Source: Myxococcota bacterium (GTDB lineage Bacteria; Myxococcota_C; UBA6777). From it: 42,330 nucleotides of DNA. Both the position numbers and the translations under genes were made by a program. This document shows, in pieces, positions 26,260 to 35,018 of the stretch (positions are counted from its first letter, which is position 1; every line of letters starts with the position of its first letter). The DNA lies in contig JAKLKB010000084.1 of NCBI GenBank assembly GCA_023150835.1, positions 1 through 42,330 on the forward strand, given 5' to 3'. Below the pieces are notes generated by a model that did not search any database, was not told the origin of the DNA, and saw nothing but the letters and a program-made list of their open reading frames with translations.

Positions 26260-29200
26260 ATGCCTTCGATCCAACCCCGCCCCATCGCTCTTTTGACGCG
26301 CACTCTCCGCCTATTTCGCTCTGCACCTCTTTTGACGCGCACTCTCCGCCTGTGCGAAACCACCCTACCGCCCCAACCACCGAACAAACAACGACTTTTC
26401 ACGTACACGCTCCGCCTGTGTGGGTTGCTTTCGGCGTTGTTCTTTCTTCCTGCTTGTGAGCAGTTTCCTTGGACCCAACAAAATCAACAAAACGAGCGTT
26501 TCTTGCGCCATCAAGAAGGGCTTCAATCTTACAAAGAAGGCCGATTTATCGAGGCACAACGCCTCTTTCTCGATCTTCAAAGCAAACAACCCGAAAGCCG
26601 CTTGCTGATGTTCAACCTTGGTGCGGTGTACTTGCAGATCGCCAAGCAAGAGAAAAAAGCCGAAGCACGCCAGCCTTTGCTCGAAAAATCCGAAAAAATG
26701 CTCAAGGCGGCCCTCGATAAAAGCAGCGCAGATATCCGTCAAAAAGCACACTACAACCTCGGCCTGCTCTACACAGAAAAGAAACAATACGAAGAAGCCC
26801 TCTTCCATTTTTCAAGCGCCAACCAACTCGCACGCAAGATCCTCAAACAACCCGATGCAGACGCCGAAAAAAATCAAGAGATCCTATCGATGTTGCTCCG
26901 GCAGCGCAAACGCGAACAACAAAAACTCAGCAGCAGCCGCGTCTTCCGCTATGAAGAAAAAGTCTTCACCTTGCGCGCCAAGCAACCCACCACCGATCCA
27001 CATCTCCACATCGCACTCCAAGGCGTATTCGTCCACGAAACCACCCAAACACGCGTGATCCTTTCGGGCTATCCGACTTCTGAACAACAATGGCAACTGC
27101 GCTTTGTTCCCGTCCATTCGGGCAAATGGCGCTACACCATCCAAACCATCCAACAAAAACGTCCCGATGGTTCGACCACACGCCTCGACACCTCGCTCCA
27201 CGATCAAGGTCTCTTTCAAGTCTTGCCTTCTGCTCGACCCGGCCAACTGATCGTCGCCACCGACAACCCCGCACGTTTCGCATGGAAAAAGCCCGAAGAA
27301 GCCAAAGATCTCACCAAAAAGAAAAAAACCGCCCCCTCCACCAACAACCCCAACCCCTCGGCCTCTCCAAACAGCCCCAAACCACCAACACCGAACAAAG
27401 ACGCCGCTTCGGGCAAAGAGGCGGACAAAAAACAGCCGCAGATCGCCAAAGATGAGCGCATCCTTGTCTGGCGTGGCCTTGCGGTGGAAAACTTGTTCTC
27501 TCCGACACTTCAAGACAAAGACTTTGACGCACACCTGCGACTCTTTGAAGCCCTTCAACTCAACGGCATCTTACTTTCCATCGATATCGACAACCTTTTT
27601 GTCGTCTCCCAAGGACAAGTACGCCCCGAGCAAGCCGCTTGGCAACGTTTGCAAAAGCGCCTTACCGAGATGCAAAAAAATCCCATCCACACATGGGCTT
27701 TTGTCTTCAATCTCCGCACACGTCACGCCCATTCCTCCGCGATCTGGAGCGCGATCTTGTCGCACACCCACGCTCGCCTCGCCCACACCCACGCCATCTG
27801 GTCCTTGCGCGATCTGCCGCCCTCCCTCCAAACGCAAACCCACGCATGGCTCGTCACCCACGATCCCTACGCCCAGCCCATCGCATGGCCGCGCTTTCCC
27901 AAAGAACTCCTCTCCAAACTGATCGCGCTCCATACTCCCAAAGCCCCCACCACTCGGACTTCTCCACAACCCAACCGCACCACCTCCCCCCTCACCCAAC
28001 CTTCCCCACAGCCCAACAGCACCAAAGATCCGAAATCACCGACCCAACCACGCCTTCGCGATGTCCTCCACACCCACGAACAAGGCGAGATGGCGATGAT
28101 GATGCGCCCACAAGTGATGACGCCTTGGCTCGCCGAACTCCCCATCCACGAAAAACTCGATCCCAAGGCATTTTTGCAGACGTGGTGGCGCCGTTATCTC
28201 ACAGGCATCCACATCACCCTGCGCTTTCCTCGCCCCCTTCACAAAAACGAGATCGACACCCTCCACACGTGGCTCCAAAAAGCCGCCACCCAAGAAGAAC
28301 TCCCCCCTCATCCCGATGCCTCCACAGCATCCGCCACTTCCAAGCCTACGGCCCAAGCCTCCACAGCATCCGCCACTTCCAAGCCTACGGCCCAAGCCTC
28401 CACAGCATCCGCCACTTCCAAGCCTACGGCTCAAGCCTCTACAGCATCCGCCGCTTCCAAGCCTACGGCTCAAGCCTCTACAGCATCCGCCACTTCCAAG
28501 CCCGTCTCTCAGCCTGTTTTCGCCAAAGGCGATCTCTCAAGGCCCTTCCTCCATGCACACCTCTTGCGGATGCGATGGGAGCGATTTCTTGCCACCATCG
28601 ACCTCCACGAGTATCTGCGCCCCGACCCGATCTCGGTGCGTGTCCCCGATTATGCGGCTTTGGCGAAGCGCCCTCCCCAGCAGATCAACGCCTCATCGAT
28701 CCCTTGGCGCACCGTCCCGATGTACGGTTATGTCGCCACCAACGGACTGACCACGTTGTATATGCCCCCTCCCCAACGCACCGAAAAACCGCCCAAGATC
28801 CAATGGAAACAATACAAACTCGACCTCGACTTTGTTTGGTACAACGCCCAAACAGGAAAGTTTTTGGAGACCCAAAAACTTCGCCAAGTGACGGGGCTTG
28901 AGATCACCCACCCCAAAGAAGAAGCGCACATCGCCAAAGTGATGATCGCCGATCATCCCGCACACACCGCATACACCGTCCATCTTCCGCACAAACCGCT
29001 GCACCTCGAATCGCCCACCCCGCTGCATCTCCAAGCATGGGAGATCGTGATCACTCCACCCAAGCGACCGGCCTTTCGCGTTCCCTTCTTGCGGACTTCT
29101 CACGGTTGGGAAGCGCGCTTTCGCCCTGATCAACCCGGATTATGGACGTTTCAGATCCATCACCAAAACAAACCACCCCAAGGCGATCTCGGCCTGATCA

Positions 29201-30783
29201 GCCGCTTGAAAGTGATGCCCTCTCCCCTTCCTGCCGCGATCTCTCCGCACCCGAAAGCGCCGCGTTTTCTTGTCGCAGGAGAAGCACCCTTTTTCTTTTA
29301 CGCTCGCCGCGAAGATGCCCTGCTCACCCGCCCCGAAAGCCTCGCCGCCTTCAAGCAGCGCATCCAACAGATCCGTCAAAGCGATCCTGCCCTCACCGTC
29401 GTGATCACACAGCTTCCCTCGTTTGCTTGGTCGCCCGCCTCCACCGACCGCGCTCTCTCTCAAACCGCCCCCTCGCTCTCTCTCAAACCGCGCCATCGAC
29501 CGACCTCTGCGCCGACTTCGACGCCCCCATCGCCCATTCTGGCCTCTTCTCCCGAACTCTTGCGCCAACTCGATCAGATCGAAGCCAAGATCGAGATCTT
29601 GCACAAAGCGGGTCTTCACGTCGCCTTGCAGATCGATCGCCGCAGATGGAGCGCGTGGAACCCACTCGAACGCATCCAACGTGCGATCTACTTGATCGAT
29701 CGCCTGCATCCGATCGCGCCGCTGTTGTGGGTCGCTGATCTTTCTGGCAAAGACGACACGCAAAAACATCGGTGGTTTCCGCAGATGCTTCAAACATGGA
29801 CCATGCTTCGCTTGATCGATCCGCAAGCACTCCAAGCCTACCAAAAAGATCCGAAAAAAGCCCAACCCCCTCCGCTCTTGGCTGCGCCGCCTCTTTCTCT
29901 TGCCTATCTCGGAAAGCCCCAGTCTACCGCTCGCTTAGAACAAGCAGAAAAATCCTTTGCGATGCTGTGGCTAGAAACCCAAGCCTTGGAACGCGAGATC
30001 AGAGACTTCAAACTACTTGAGCGCAAACGCCCGATCGTTCTCTCTTGGGCCGATCTACCGAAAAAAGCAGACGACCTCTCACCTGCCGATCCCAAATCTC
30101 CCAATCCACCGAAGATATCTCTACGATGGGCCGCCTTTCTCTGGCGCTCCCATCTGCTCGGCTTTCACCACACAGGCCCGTCTCTACCCACCCGATGGCC
30201 CGAAAGCACCCCTGCACCCGCCTCTCCAGAACAAGTCCCCCTCGCCCAACGCATCCCGTTGCTCATGCGGGGCTTTTTCCAATCTTTTGATTGGACGCAG
30301 CTTCAACCCGCGATGCACAGCCTACGTCTGCGCGAACATCAAGCCTTTGGCGCAGAAACCCCCGCCCCACGACAAGCCCAACAACCCCACCATGCGGTCG
30401 TTTGGGTGCGTGACAGCGTGCGCGGCAAACTTGAGTTCGAACGCCTCAAGGATCTCTCCAAACACCGCTACACTTGGCTCGATCCGATACGTGGACAACA
30501 GCCCATCCAACCGCAACTTCTACCGCCCGCTCCAAAACGCGGTCAACCCGAGACATTTCAACTTCCCTTTCGCCCTGCTGTCTTGTACCTCTTTCGTCGC
30601 CCGCCCCAAAAAGGCGATAAAAAACAACAGCCTCAACCCCAACCCAGCCCAAAACAAGATCGCGTCTCACAACGCCAGCAGATCCGCAATCGTCTCAAAC
30701 GCCTCCAAGAAGATCGCCGCGATCTCTTGCGTAAGATGCTCCAAAAACAAAAACCAACCTCGCTTTCCGACAAACGCGGTTAG
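26260..30783 (+). CDS. Giant TPR lipoprotein in the BatC position, with two DUF5060-like segments
   Basis: The 1507-residue protein has an N-region with repeated TRTLRL-type units (about 7-50), then a hydrophobic run ending FLPAC (lipobox). TPR-type helices follow (about 75-215, including KAHYNLGLLYTEKKQYEEALFHF), matching BatC. From about 227 comes a beta-sandwich with QLRFVPVHSGKWRYTIQT, resembling DUF5060, then a region near 395-570 (LVWRGLAVENLF) recalling the pseudo-glycosidase part of such proteins. A linker carries five 13-residue repeats (687-751). A second similar set lies near 925-1100 (WEARFRPDQPGLWTFQI). The C-terminus is basic and helical. Function is inferred only: a lipid-anchored periplasmic or outer-membrane component. 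GGAG lies 9 bases before the ATG. The start is certain only if the long N-region is real. Confidence 0.7.
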   Translation: MPSIQPRPIALLTRTLRLFRSAPLLTRTLRLCETTLPPQPPNKQRLFTYTLRLCGLLSALFFLPACEQFPWTQQNQQNERFLRHQEGLQSYKEGRFIEAQRLFLDLQSKQPESRLLMFNLGAVYLQIAKQEKKAEARQPLLEKSEKMLKAALDKSSADIRQKAHYNLGLLYTEKKQYEEALFHFSSANQLARKILKQPDADAEKNQEILSMLLRQRKREQQKLSSSRVFRYEEKVFTLRAKQPTTDPHLHIALQGVFVHETTQTRVILSGYPTSEQQWQLRFVPVHSGKWRYTIQTIQQKRPDGSTTRLDTSLHDQGLFQVLPSARPGQLIVATDNPARFAWKKPEEAKDLTKKKKTAPSTNNPNPSASPNSPKPPTPNKDAASGKEADKKQPQIAKDERILVWRGLAVENLFSPTLQDKDFDAHLRLFEALQLNGILLSIDIDNLFVVSQGQVRPEQAAWQRLQKRLTEMQKNPIHTWAFVFNLRTRHAHSSAIWSAILSHTHARLAHTHAIWSLRDLPPSLQTQTHAWLVTHDPYAQPIAWPRFPKELLSKLIALHTPKAPTTRTSPQPNRTTSPLTQPSPQPNSTKDPKSPTQPRLRDVLHTHEQGEMAMMMRPQVMTPWLAELPIHEKLDPKAFLQTWWRRYLTGIHITLRFPRPLHKNEIDTLHTWLQKAATQEELPPHPDASTASATSKPTAQASTASATSKPTAQASTASATSKPTAQASTASAASKPTAQASTASATSKPVSQPVFAKGDLSRPFLHAHLLRMRWERFLATIDLHEYLRPDPISVRVPDYAALAKRPPQQINASSIPWRTVPMYGYVATNGLTTLYMPPPQRTEKPPKIQWKQYKLDLDFVWYNAQTGKFLETQKLRQVTGLEITHPKEEAHIAKVMIADHPAHTAYTVHLPHKPLHLESPTPLHLQAWEIVITPPKRPAFRVPFLRTSHGWEARFRPDQPGLWTFQIHHQNKPPQGDLGLISRLKVMPSPLPAAISPHPKAPRFLVAGEAPFFFYARREDALLTRPESLAAFKQRIQQIRQSDPALTVVITQLPSFAWSPASTDRALSQTAPSLSLKPRHRPTSAPTSTPPSPILASSPELLRQLDQIEAKIEILHKAGLHVALQIDRRRWSAWNPLERIQRAIYLIDRLHPIAPLLWVADLSGKDDTQKHRWFPQMLQTWTMLRLIDPQALQAYQKDPKKAQPPPLLAAPPLSLAYLGKPQSTARLEQAEKSFAMLWLETQALEREIRDFKLLERKRPIVLSWADLPKKADDLSPADPKSPNPPKISLRWAAFLWRSHLLGFHHTGPSLPTRWPESTPAPASPEQVPLAQRIPLLMRGFFQSFDWTQLQPAMHSLRLREHQAFGAETPAPRQAQQPHHAVVWVRDSVRGKLEFERLKDLSKHRYTWLDPIRGQQPIQPQLLPPAPKRGQPETFQLPFRPAVLYLFRRPPQKGDKKQQPQPQPSPKQDRVSQRQQIRNRLKRLQEDRRDLLRKMLQKQKPTSLSDKRG
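26288..26351 (+). repeat. 25-bp direct repeat, period 39, in the lipoprotein N-region
   Basis: CTCTTTTGACGCGCACTCTC (extending five more bases to CGCCT) occurs at 26288-26312 and again, identical, at 26327-26351. A third degenerate relative (ACGTACACGCTCCGCCTGTGTG) lies near 26401. The repeats encode successive LLTRTLRL-type units ahead of the hydrophobic signal segment. The unit preserves the reading frame. Confidence 0.85.
28318..28512 (+). repeat. Five tandem 39-bp repeats (13-residue units)
   Basis: Five in-frame units encode ASTASATSKPTAQ (three times), ASTASAASKPTAQ and ASTASATSKPVSQ. The first three DNA units are nearly identical, indicating recent expansion. They form a Ser/Thr/Ala/Pro-rich flexible linker between the two halves of the giant lipoprotein. 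Copy number is probably variable among strains. Confidence 0.95.
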
Positions 30784-30828
30784 CCTTCCCATCCAAACGA
30801 AACGCGGTTCGCCTTCCCACCCAAACGA
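30773..30828 (+). repeat. 28-bp tandem duplication at an operon junction
   Basis: The sequence at 30773-30800 is repeated at 30801-30828 with 26 of 28 bases identical. The first copy contains the TAG stop (30781-30783) of the giant lipoprotein; in the second copy the same place reads TTC. The second copy runs straight into the ribosome site (AAGGA) of the BatD-like gene, so the duplication lengthens the junction from about 29 to 57 bases. Confidence 0.9.
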
Positions 30829-30840
30829 AAGGATCACGCG

Positions 30841-33800
30841 ATGTCGCCGCACCAAGCCCCTCTTCGGATCGCCTCTTCTGCGCGTTGCGGCCTGTTTTTG
30901 CTCGCTCTCTGGGCCTTGACGCTGTGTTCTCCCGATGCCCACGCACAAACCGACCGAATCCTGCTACTCTCGCAGAGCCAACATTACCAACCGGGCGAAC
31001 GCATCGCAGTTTATGCTTTCTTTTTTCGGATGCCTGAGCAGTTTTCCTTCTTTCGTGTATGGGAACGCGCCTTACAAAGCAACCAAGACTTCACGCTACG
31101 AAAAACCGAACGCCTCTCGATCGTTCAAGAATACGGACGGGACCCCAACGGCTTCCCCAGCGAGTCTTACAACGTCCTGTACCGCCTTGAGATCGAACCC
31201 AAGCGCCACCAAGGAACCCTTCAATACGGCCCCTTGCGCCTCCAATCTCTCATCAGCAACACTCTGCGCTTCACCCCTCAAAGCGCCACGCCGCGCTCTT
31301 CGATCCAAAGCGAAGCCAGTATCCTCACCCCCACCCGCCAACAAGGAACCCCCCTCCAGATCCGCTATCGCTTCCGTTGCCCCCTTGCGCTGTGCAACTA
31401 CGATCAACTCGACCAAAATGACCTACTCCAACACCTTCGCCAAAAAGCCCGACTCTCCGACATCGAAGGCTTATGGCCCGCCCAAACCAACGTCACCCCC
31501 GAAGTCCTTACGGCCACCTCACACCTTACCCTCCAATACACCTTCACTTTTTACCCCACCCGCAGCGGCTCCCTCCAAGCCCCACGCCTGCGCGTCCCGA
31601 TCCCCACCCTCCAAGCCCTCGACGTTCGGCCCATCCAACACCGCATCACCCAATGGCTCCAATCCACGCACAACATCCCCGCCCCAAACGCCCAACGCTA
31701 CATCCAGATCGAGCGCAACAACCCCAACCGCATCCAACTCCAAACCGAGATCACCCCGCCTCTCTCCTTGGAGATCGCCCCCGTCCTCGGCTGCCCCGGC
31801 CAATGGAAGCTCCACAGCCGTCTCGTCACCCCCGAAAAAAGCAACGCCGTCTATTGGGAGATATCCCTTCGCGGCGATGGCTTCCTTCTACTCGCGCTCC
31901 CTGCGCTGCGCCGCGCCCTTCAAGACACCCTCACCCAACACAAACTCTCCCAAACTCTCGAACTCGCCCACGCCATCTGGCGCGCCCCCCAACAAGATCT
32001 CCACCAACAAATCGAGATCGCTTACTACTTTGCCCTCCCCGCCCAACGCCCTGCACTTCCCGCGATATCCATGTCTTTCCTCAACGCCCAAAACCAACCC
32101 TACACCCAACAAACCCCTGCCATCGACCGCAACGCCCGCGTCACGCCACTCAACGAAACCTTTGCTCCCGCCCCCAACGAACGGCGCATCTATCTTTATT
32201 ACGATCGCGCCCCAACCACCGAACAATCCGAACAAGCAGAGATCTGGGCCTACCAACTTCCCGAAGGCTTTCCACTCCCCACACTTATGTCGCAACGCTG
32301 GTCACTCAAACAGCCCCCACAGATCAAACACGAAAGAAAAGTACGCAACATCACCCGCCGCCATCAAACACGCGGAATGTTCGGCATGATGACACAAGTC
32401 GTCACCCAAGGCGTCCCCATCGATGTCCACACCGCACAAACCGAAGCCATGTTGCGCTCTGATCCTCTAGCGCGTGTTTTTCCCACCGTCTATTGGGGTT
32501 CGCAGCGACTTTCCATCCAAGAAGAAACGGGCAGCGGCCTCACCCTTTCCGCTCAGACTTCCCAAAAACGCTACTTTGTCGGCGAAGATATCGAATACAA
32601 GGCTGATCTGCAATGTCCACCCAACGAATGCACCCCCAAAACACCCGGCTTTTACAAACAAATCTTTCAAAAACATCTCAAGATCCCAAGCTTTGACCGT
32701 TTCAGCGGTTGGCAAAAATTAGACGACTTCACTCGCCGCGATCTGCCCGATGGACGGGCGATCTTTACCTATCGCGTCCGTTTCAAAACCAACCAAAGCG
32801 GCCCACTCTCTCTGCCCTCCGCCTCTCTTCGCCTCCCCGAACAAGTCTTACAATCCCTCCAAGCCGAACACCAAGTCTGTTTCTTTCGTGGAGGACGCGC
32901 CGAAGAACGCCTTGCAAGCGCGATCATGCGCGATCACATGAACCTCAAAGGCGAACAAGAATGTGCCACAGGCACCCAAGAGATCGAAACCACCCCCCTC
33001 CAGATCTCCATCGAAACGCTCCCCGCCGAAGCCCGTGATATCAAACTGGTCGGGATCTTCCGCCTCCAAGCCACCCTCTCTCAACTCAACTTCCCCACCA
33101 AACAAGCCACCGTCACCGACAAACCCTTTTATCTCCTGATCGATATCTCTGGCGATGGCGACCTCAAAACCGCCCAACAGATGATCCAAGATCAACTGGC
33201 TCAGATCACCCGCGACTTGCGAAAAAAAGACGTCACCGCTTACACCGAGATCCCTCCAGACGAGCAAAAACCCGATCGCTTGCGCGTCCAACTCCAACTG
33301 ATCGCCGAACAACCCACCACCCTCCTCCTGCCCTCTCTCTCCCTTCGCTACTACCACCGCGAAGAAGGCGTACTCACCGCCCAAACCCTCCCCCTGTCCG
33401 TTCGCATCGAACCCCGCGATGGTATCGGCGGCGTCGTGACACCTCGCAAAGCCGAGCCATCCCCCACCCCCAAAGAAACCACCTCACTGCTCCAAGAGAC
33501 CGATCTGCGGCCCAATATCGTCCTCTCTCAACAACAAGCCCTTGTCGATCAGTCCTTTTCCCCTTGGGACGGGATGTATCTTTCGCTGCTTGCTGCTTGT
33601 CCCTTGTTGCTGCTGCTGTTTGCGGGGTGGCAACGTCAACTACGCTTGCGCGCAGCCGATCCCACAAAACAGATCCAACAAAAAGCCCTCCAACACGCAC
33701 GCCAAGCCCTCAAACAAGCCCAACAACAGGATGCTTGGGAACGCGCCACCCTGCTCGCTCTCCAAACCTATCTCACAGAACGCCTCAGCCTCCGCCAAAA

Positions 33801-34005
33801 ACACCCCACCAGCGACGAGATCAAGCAGATCCTCACACGCCGATGGCCCGAATACACCCGCCACGATTGCGCCACACATCTCCTCTCCCACCTCCAAACG
33901 CTCGAAGATGCCCTCTACGGCGGAAGCCAGCCCCTCGACGCCAAAACGCGACAACCTTCGATCGAACAAGCCATCAAGGACTTTGACCGCCAATGCCCCC
34001 GATAA
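30841..34005 (+). CDS. Large BatD-like protein
   Basis: BatD proteins are periplasmic beta-rich, membrane-anchored partners of BatA/BatB. This 1054-residue protein has a signal peptide cleaved near DAHAQ (about residue 36). Several beta-sandwich units follow, including YTFTFYPTRSGSLQAPRLRV near 240, FTYRVRFKTNQSGPLSLPSA near 650 and a TLLLPSLSLRYYHREEG unit near 830. These are variants of the BatD repeat motif F-x-[F/I]-x-P-x-x-x-G-x-[L/Y]-x-[L/I]-P. One membrane helix (about 908-930) and a cytoplasmic helical tail with ALLALQTYLTERLS end the protein. It is longer than most BatD proteins (usually about 550-650 by my recollection), through an N-terminal expansion. The ribosome site AGGA lies 7 bases upstream of the ATG. 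Confidence 0.85.
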   Translation: MSPHQAPLRIASSARCGLFLLALWALTLCSPDAHAQTDRILLLSQSQHYQPGERIAVYAFFFRMPEQFSFFRVWERALQSNQDFTLRKTERLSIVQEYGRDPNGFPSESYNVLYRLEIEPKRHQGTLQYGPLRLQSLISNTLRFTPQSATPRSSIQSEASILTPTRQQGTPLQIRYRFRCPLALCNYDQLDQNDLLQHLRQKARLSDIEGLWPAQTNVTPEVLTATSHLTLQYTFTFYPTRSGSLQAPRLRVPIPTLQALDVRPIQHRITQWLQSTHNIPAPNAQRYIQIERNNPNRIQLQTEITPPLSLEIAPVLGCPGQWKLHSRLVTPEKSNAVYWEISLRGDGFLLLALPALRRALQDTLTQHKLSQTLELAHAIWRAPQQDLHQQIEIAYYFALPAQRPALPAISMSFLNAQNQPYTQQTPAIDRNARVTPLNETFAPAPNERRIYLYYDRAPTTEQSEQAEIWAYQLPEGFPLPTLMSQRWSLKQPPQIKHERKVRNITRRHQTRGMFGMMTQVVTQGVPIDVHTAQTEAMLRSDPLARVFPTVYWGSQRLSIQEETGSGLTLSAQTSQKRYFVGEDIEYKADLQCPPNECTPKTPGFYKQIFQKHLKIPSFDRFSGWQKLDDFTRRDLPDGRAIFTYRVRFKTNQSGPLSLPSASLRLPEQVLQSLQAEHQVCFFRGGRAEERLASAIMRDHMNLKGEQECATGTQEIETTPLQISIETLPAEARDIKLVGIFRLQATLSQLNFPTKQATVTDKPFYLLIDISGDGDLKTAQQMIQDQLAQITRDLRKKDVTAYTEIPPDEQKPDRLRVQLQLIAEQPTTLLLPSLSLRYYHREEGVLTAQTLPLSVRIEPRDGIGGVVTPRKAEPSPTPKETTSLLQETDLRPNIVLSQQQALVDQSFSPWDGMYLSLLAACPLLLLLFAGWQRQLRLRAADPTKQIQQKALQHARQALKQAQQQDAWERATLLALQTYLTERLSLRQKHPTSDEIKQILTRRWPEYTRHDCATHLLSHLQTLEDALYGGSQPLDAKTRQPSIEQAIKDFDRQCPR

Positions 34006-34040
34006 TCCGCCCCCACCATCTTTACCCCAAGAGGTCTATC

Positions 34041-34856
34041 ATGCGCCGTACCTCTGCCCTTGGCTTGCTCTCGTGGTTTGCTTTCTTTGTTTGCGCTGCT
34101 TTTTCTTCGGAGGCTTCTTCAAAACCCCGTCCAGCCGATGTCTCTGCATCTGCCGTCTTCATGCAAGCCAACCAGCACTATCACGCCCAACATTACGCAA
34201 AAGCCGTCGAGATCCTCGAAAACTTGCGCACCAAGCGCCATCTCAACCACTTTGCGATCCACTACAACCTCGGCAATGCCTACTTCCGCCTCCGTCGCTA
34301 CGGACACGCGCTCGCCTCCTATCGCCGCGCTCAGCGCCTCCACCCCAACCACGAAGATCTCTTACACAATCTCCAACTCCTCTACCAGCGCACAGGACAA
34401 GCAGACCCCGACAACAATCTCCGCCAACGTGCGCTGTTTTGGTATCGCCTCTTGACGCTGCGCCAGATCTTTTGGCTGACCTTGGCTTGTCTTGCCCTTG
34501 CTTGCTTGCTTTGGGGCGTCTTCTTGCACCGAAACGCCCAAGGGCACAAAGGTATGCGCTGGTGGGCGGCATCCTTCACCTTGATCGCCCTGTTGCTTGG
34601 TGGAAGTCTGACCGCCAAGTTTTACAACGAACAACTCGTCACAACAGGCGTGATCATCGCCCCCAAGATCACCGCACGTTCGGGGTACGGCGAAAACTTC
34701 GAGGCACTGTTCACGCTCCAAGAAGCCGAAGAAGTGACGGTCCGAGAACGCACCGCTGGATGGTTTCGGATCGAAGTCTGGCAAGAAGACACCAAACAAA
34801 AACGCCGATACCTTCGATCAGGTTGGCTGCCCGAACAAACCCTTACCACTCTCTAA
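34041..34856 (+). CDS. BatE-type TPR and SH3-like membrane protein
   Basis: The 271-residue protein has a signal peptide (about 1-25), TPR helices (about 38-115, including FAIHYNLGNAYFRLRRYGHALASYRRAQRL in two motif halves), two membrane helices (about 150-170 and 180-200) and a C-terminal SH3-like domain (about 205-271, with SGYGENFEALFTLQEAEEV and RSGWLP). This is the typical BatE architecture. I chose ATG 34041 because GAGG lies 6 bases upstream and a signal peptide begins there; an upstream in-frame ATG at 33993 would overlap the BatD-like gene and lacks a site. It is followed by repeat A copy 5. Confidence 0.88.
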   Translation: MRRTSALGLLSWFAFFVCAAFSSEASSKPRPADVSASAVFMQANQHYHAQHYAKAVEILENLRTKRHLNHFAIHYNLGNAYFRLRRYGHALASYRRAQRLHPNHEDLLHNLQLLYQRTGQADPDNNLRQRALFWYRLLTLRQIFWLTLACLALACLLWGVFLHRNAQGHKGMRWWAASFTLIALLLGGSLTAKFYNEQLVTTGVIIAPKITARSGYGENFEALFTLQEAEEVTVRERTAGWFRIEVWQEDTKQKRRYLRSGWLPEQTLTTL

Positions 34857-34872
34857 TTCGCAGATGTTCGGC

Positions 34873-34991
34873 TTATACGAGATCCGAGTGATGTATACAC
34901 AAAGGCATCGTACACAGATGCCCTGTAATAGGGCAGCCACAGGGGGCTGCCCCTACGTTTTACGACCAAACCACGGGCGGATTTCGTATCA
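34873..34991 (-). repeat. Palindromic repeat A, copy 5, inside the operon
   Basis: The left end is TTATACGAGATCCGAG and the right end GGGCGGATTTCGTATCA, with an intact central GGGCAGCC/GGCTGCCCC hairpin. It lies 16 bases after the BatE-type stop and ends 27 bases before the chosen start of the thioredoxin gene. It is in the minus orientation. If the operon continues through it, the transcript carries a strong stem here; otherwise it may separate the last gene from the rest. Confidence 0.85.
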
Positions 34992-35018
34992 TCCCCACTC
35001 AAAGCGATGGAATCCACG

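Noticed and set aside
28318-28512. CRISPR-like regular repeats
   Set aside because: The 39-bp units are contiguous with no spacers and keep the reading frame, so they are a protein tandem repeat.
27639-28901. 420-codon frame in another phase of the giant lipoprotein
   Set aside because: Explained by codon bias; Pro/His/Arg-rich, and the reference frame has the repeats, TPRs and lipobox.
30935-32389. 484-codon frame overlapping the BatD-like gene
   Set aside because: Low-complexity Ser/Pro/Thr-rich product of C-rich DNA; the other frame has a signal peptide, beta motifs and a membrane anchor.
33542-34891. 449-codon frame spanning the BatD/BatE junction
   Set aside because: It crosses two well supported genes in a different phase and has no ribosome site or domain.
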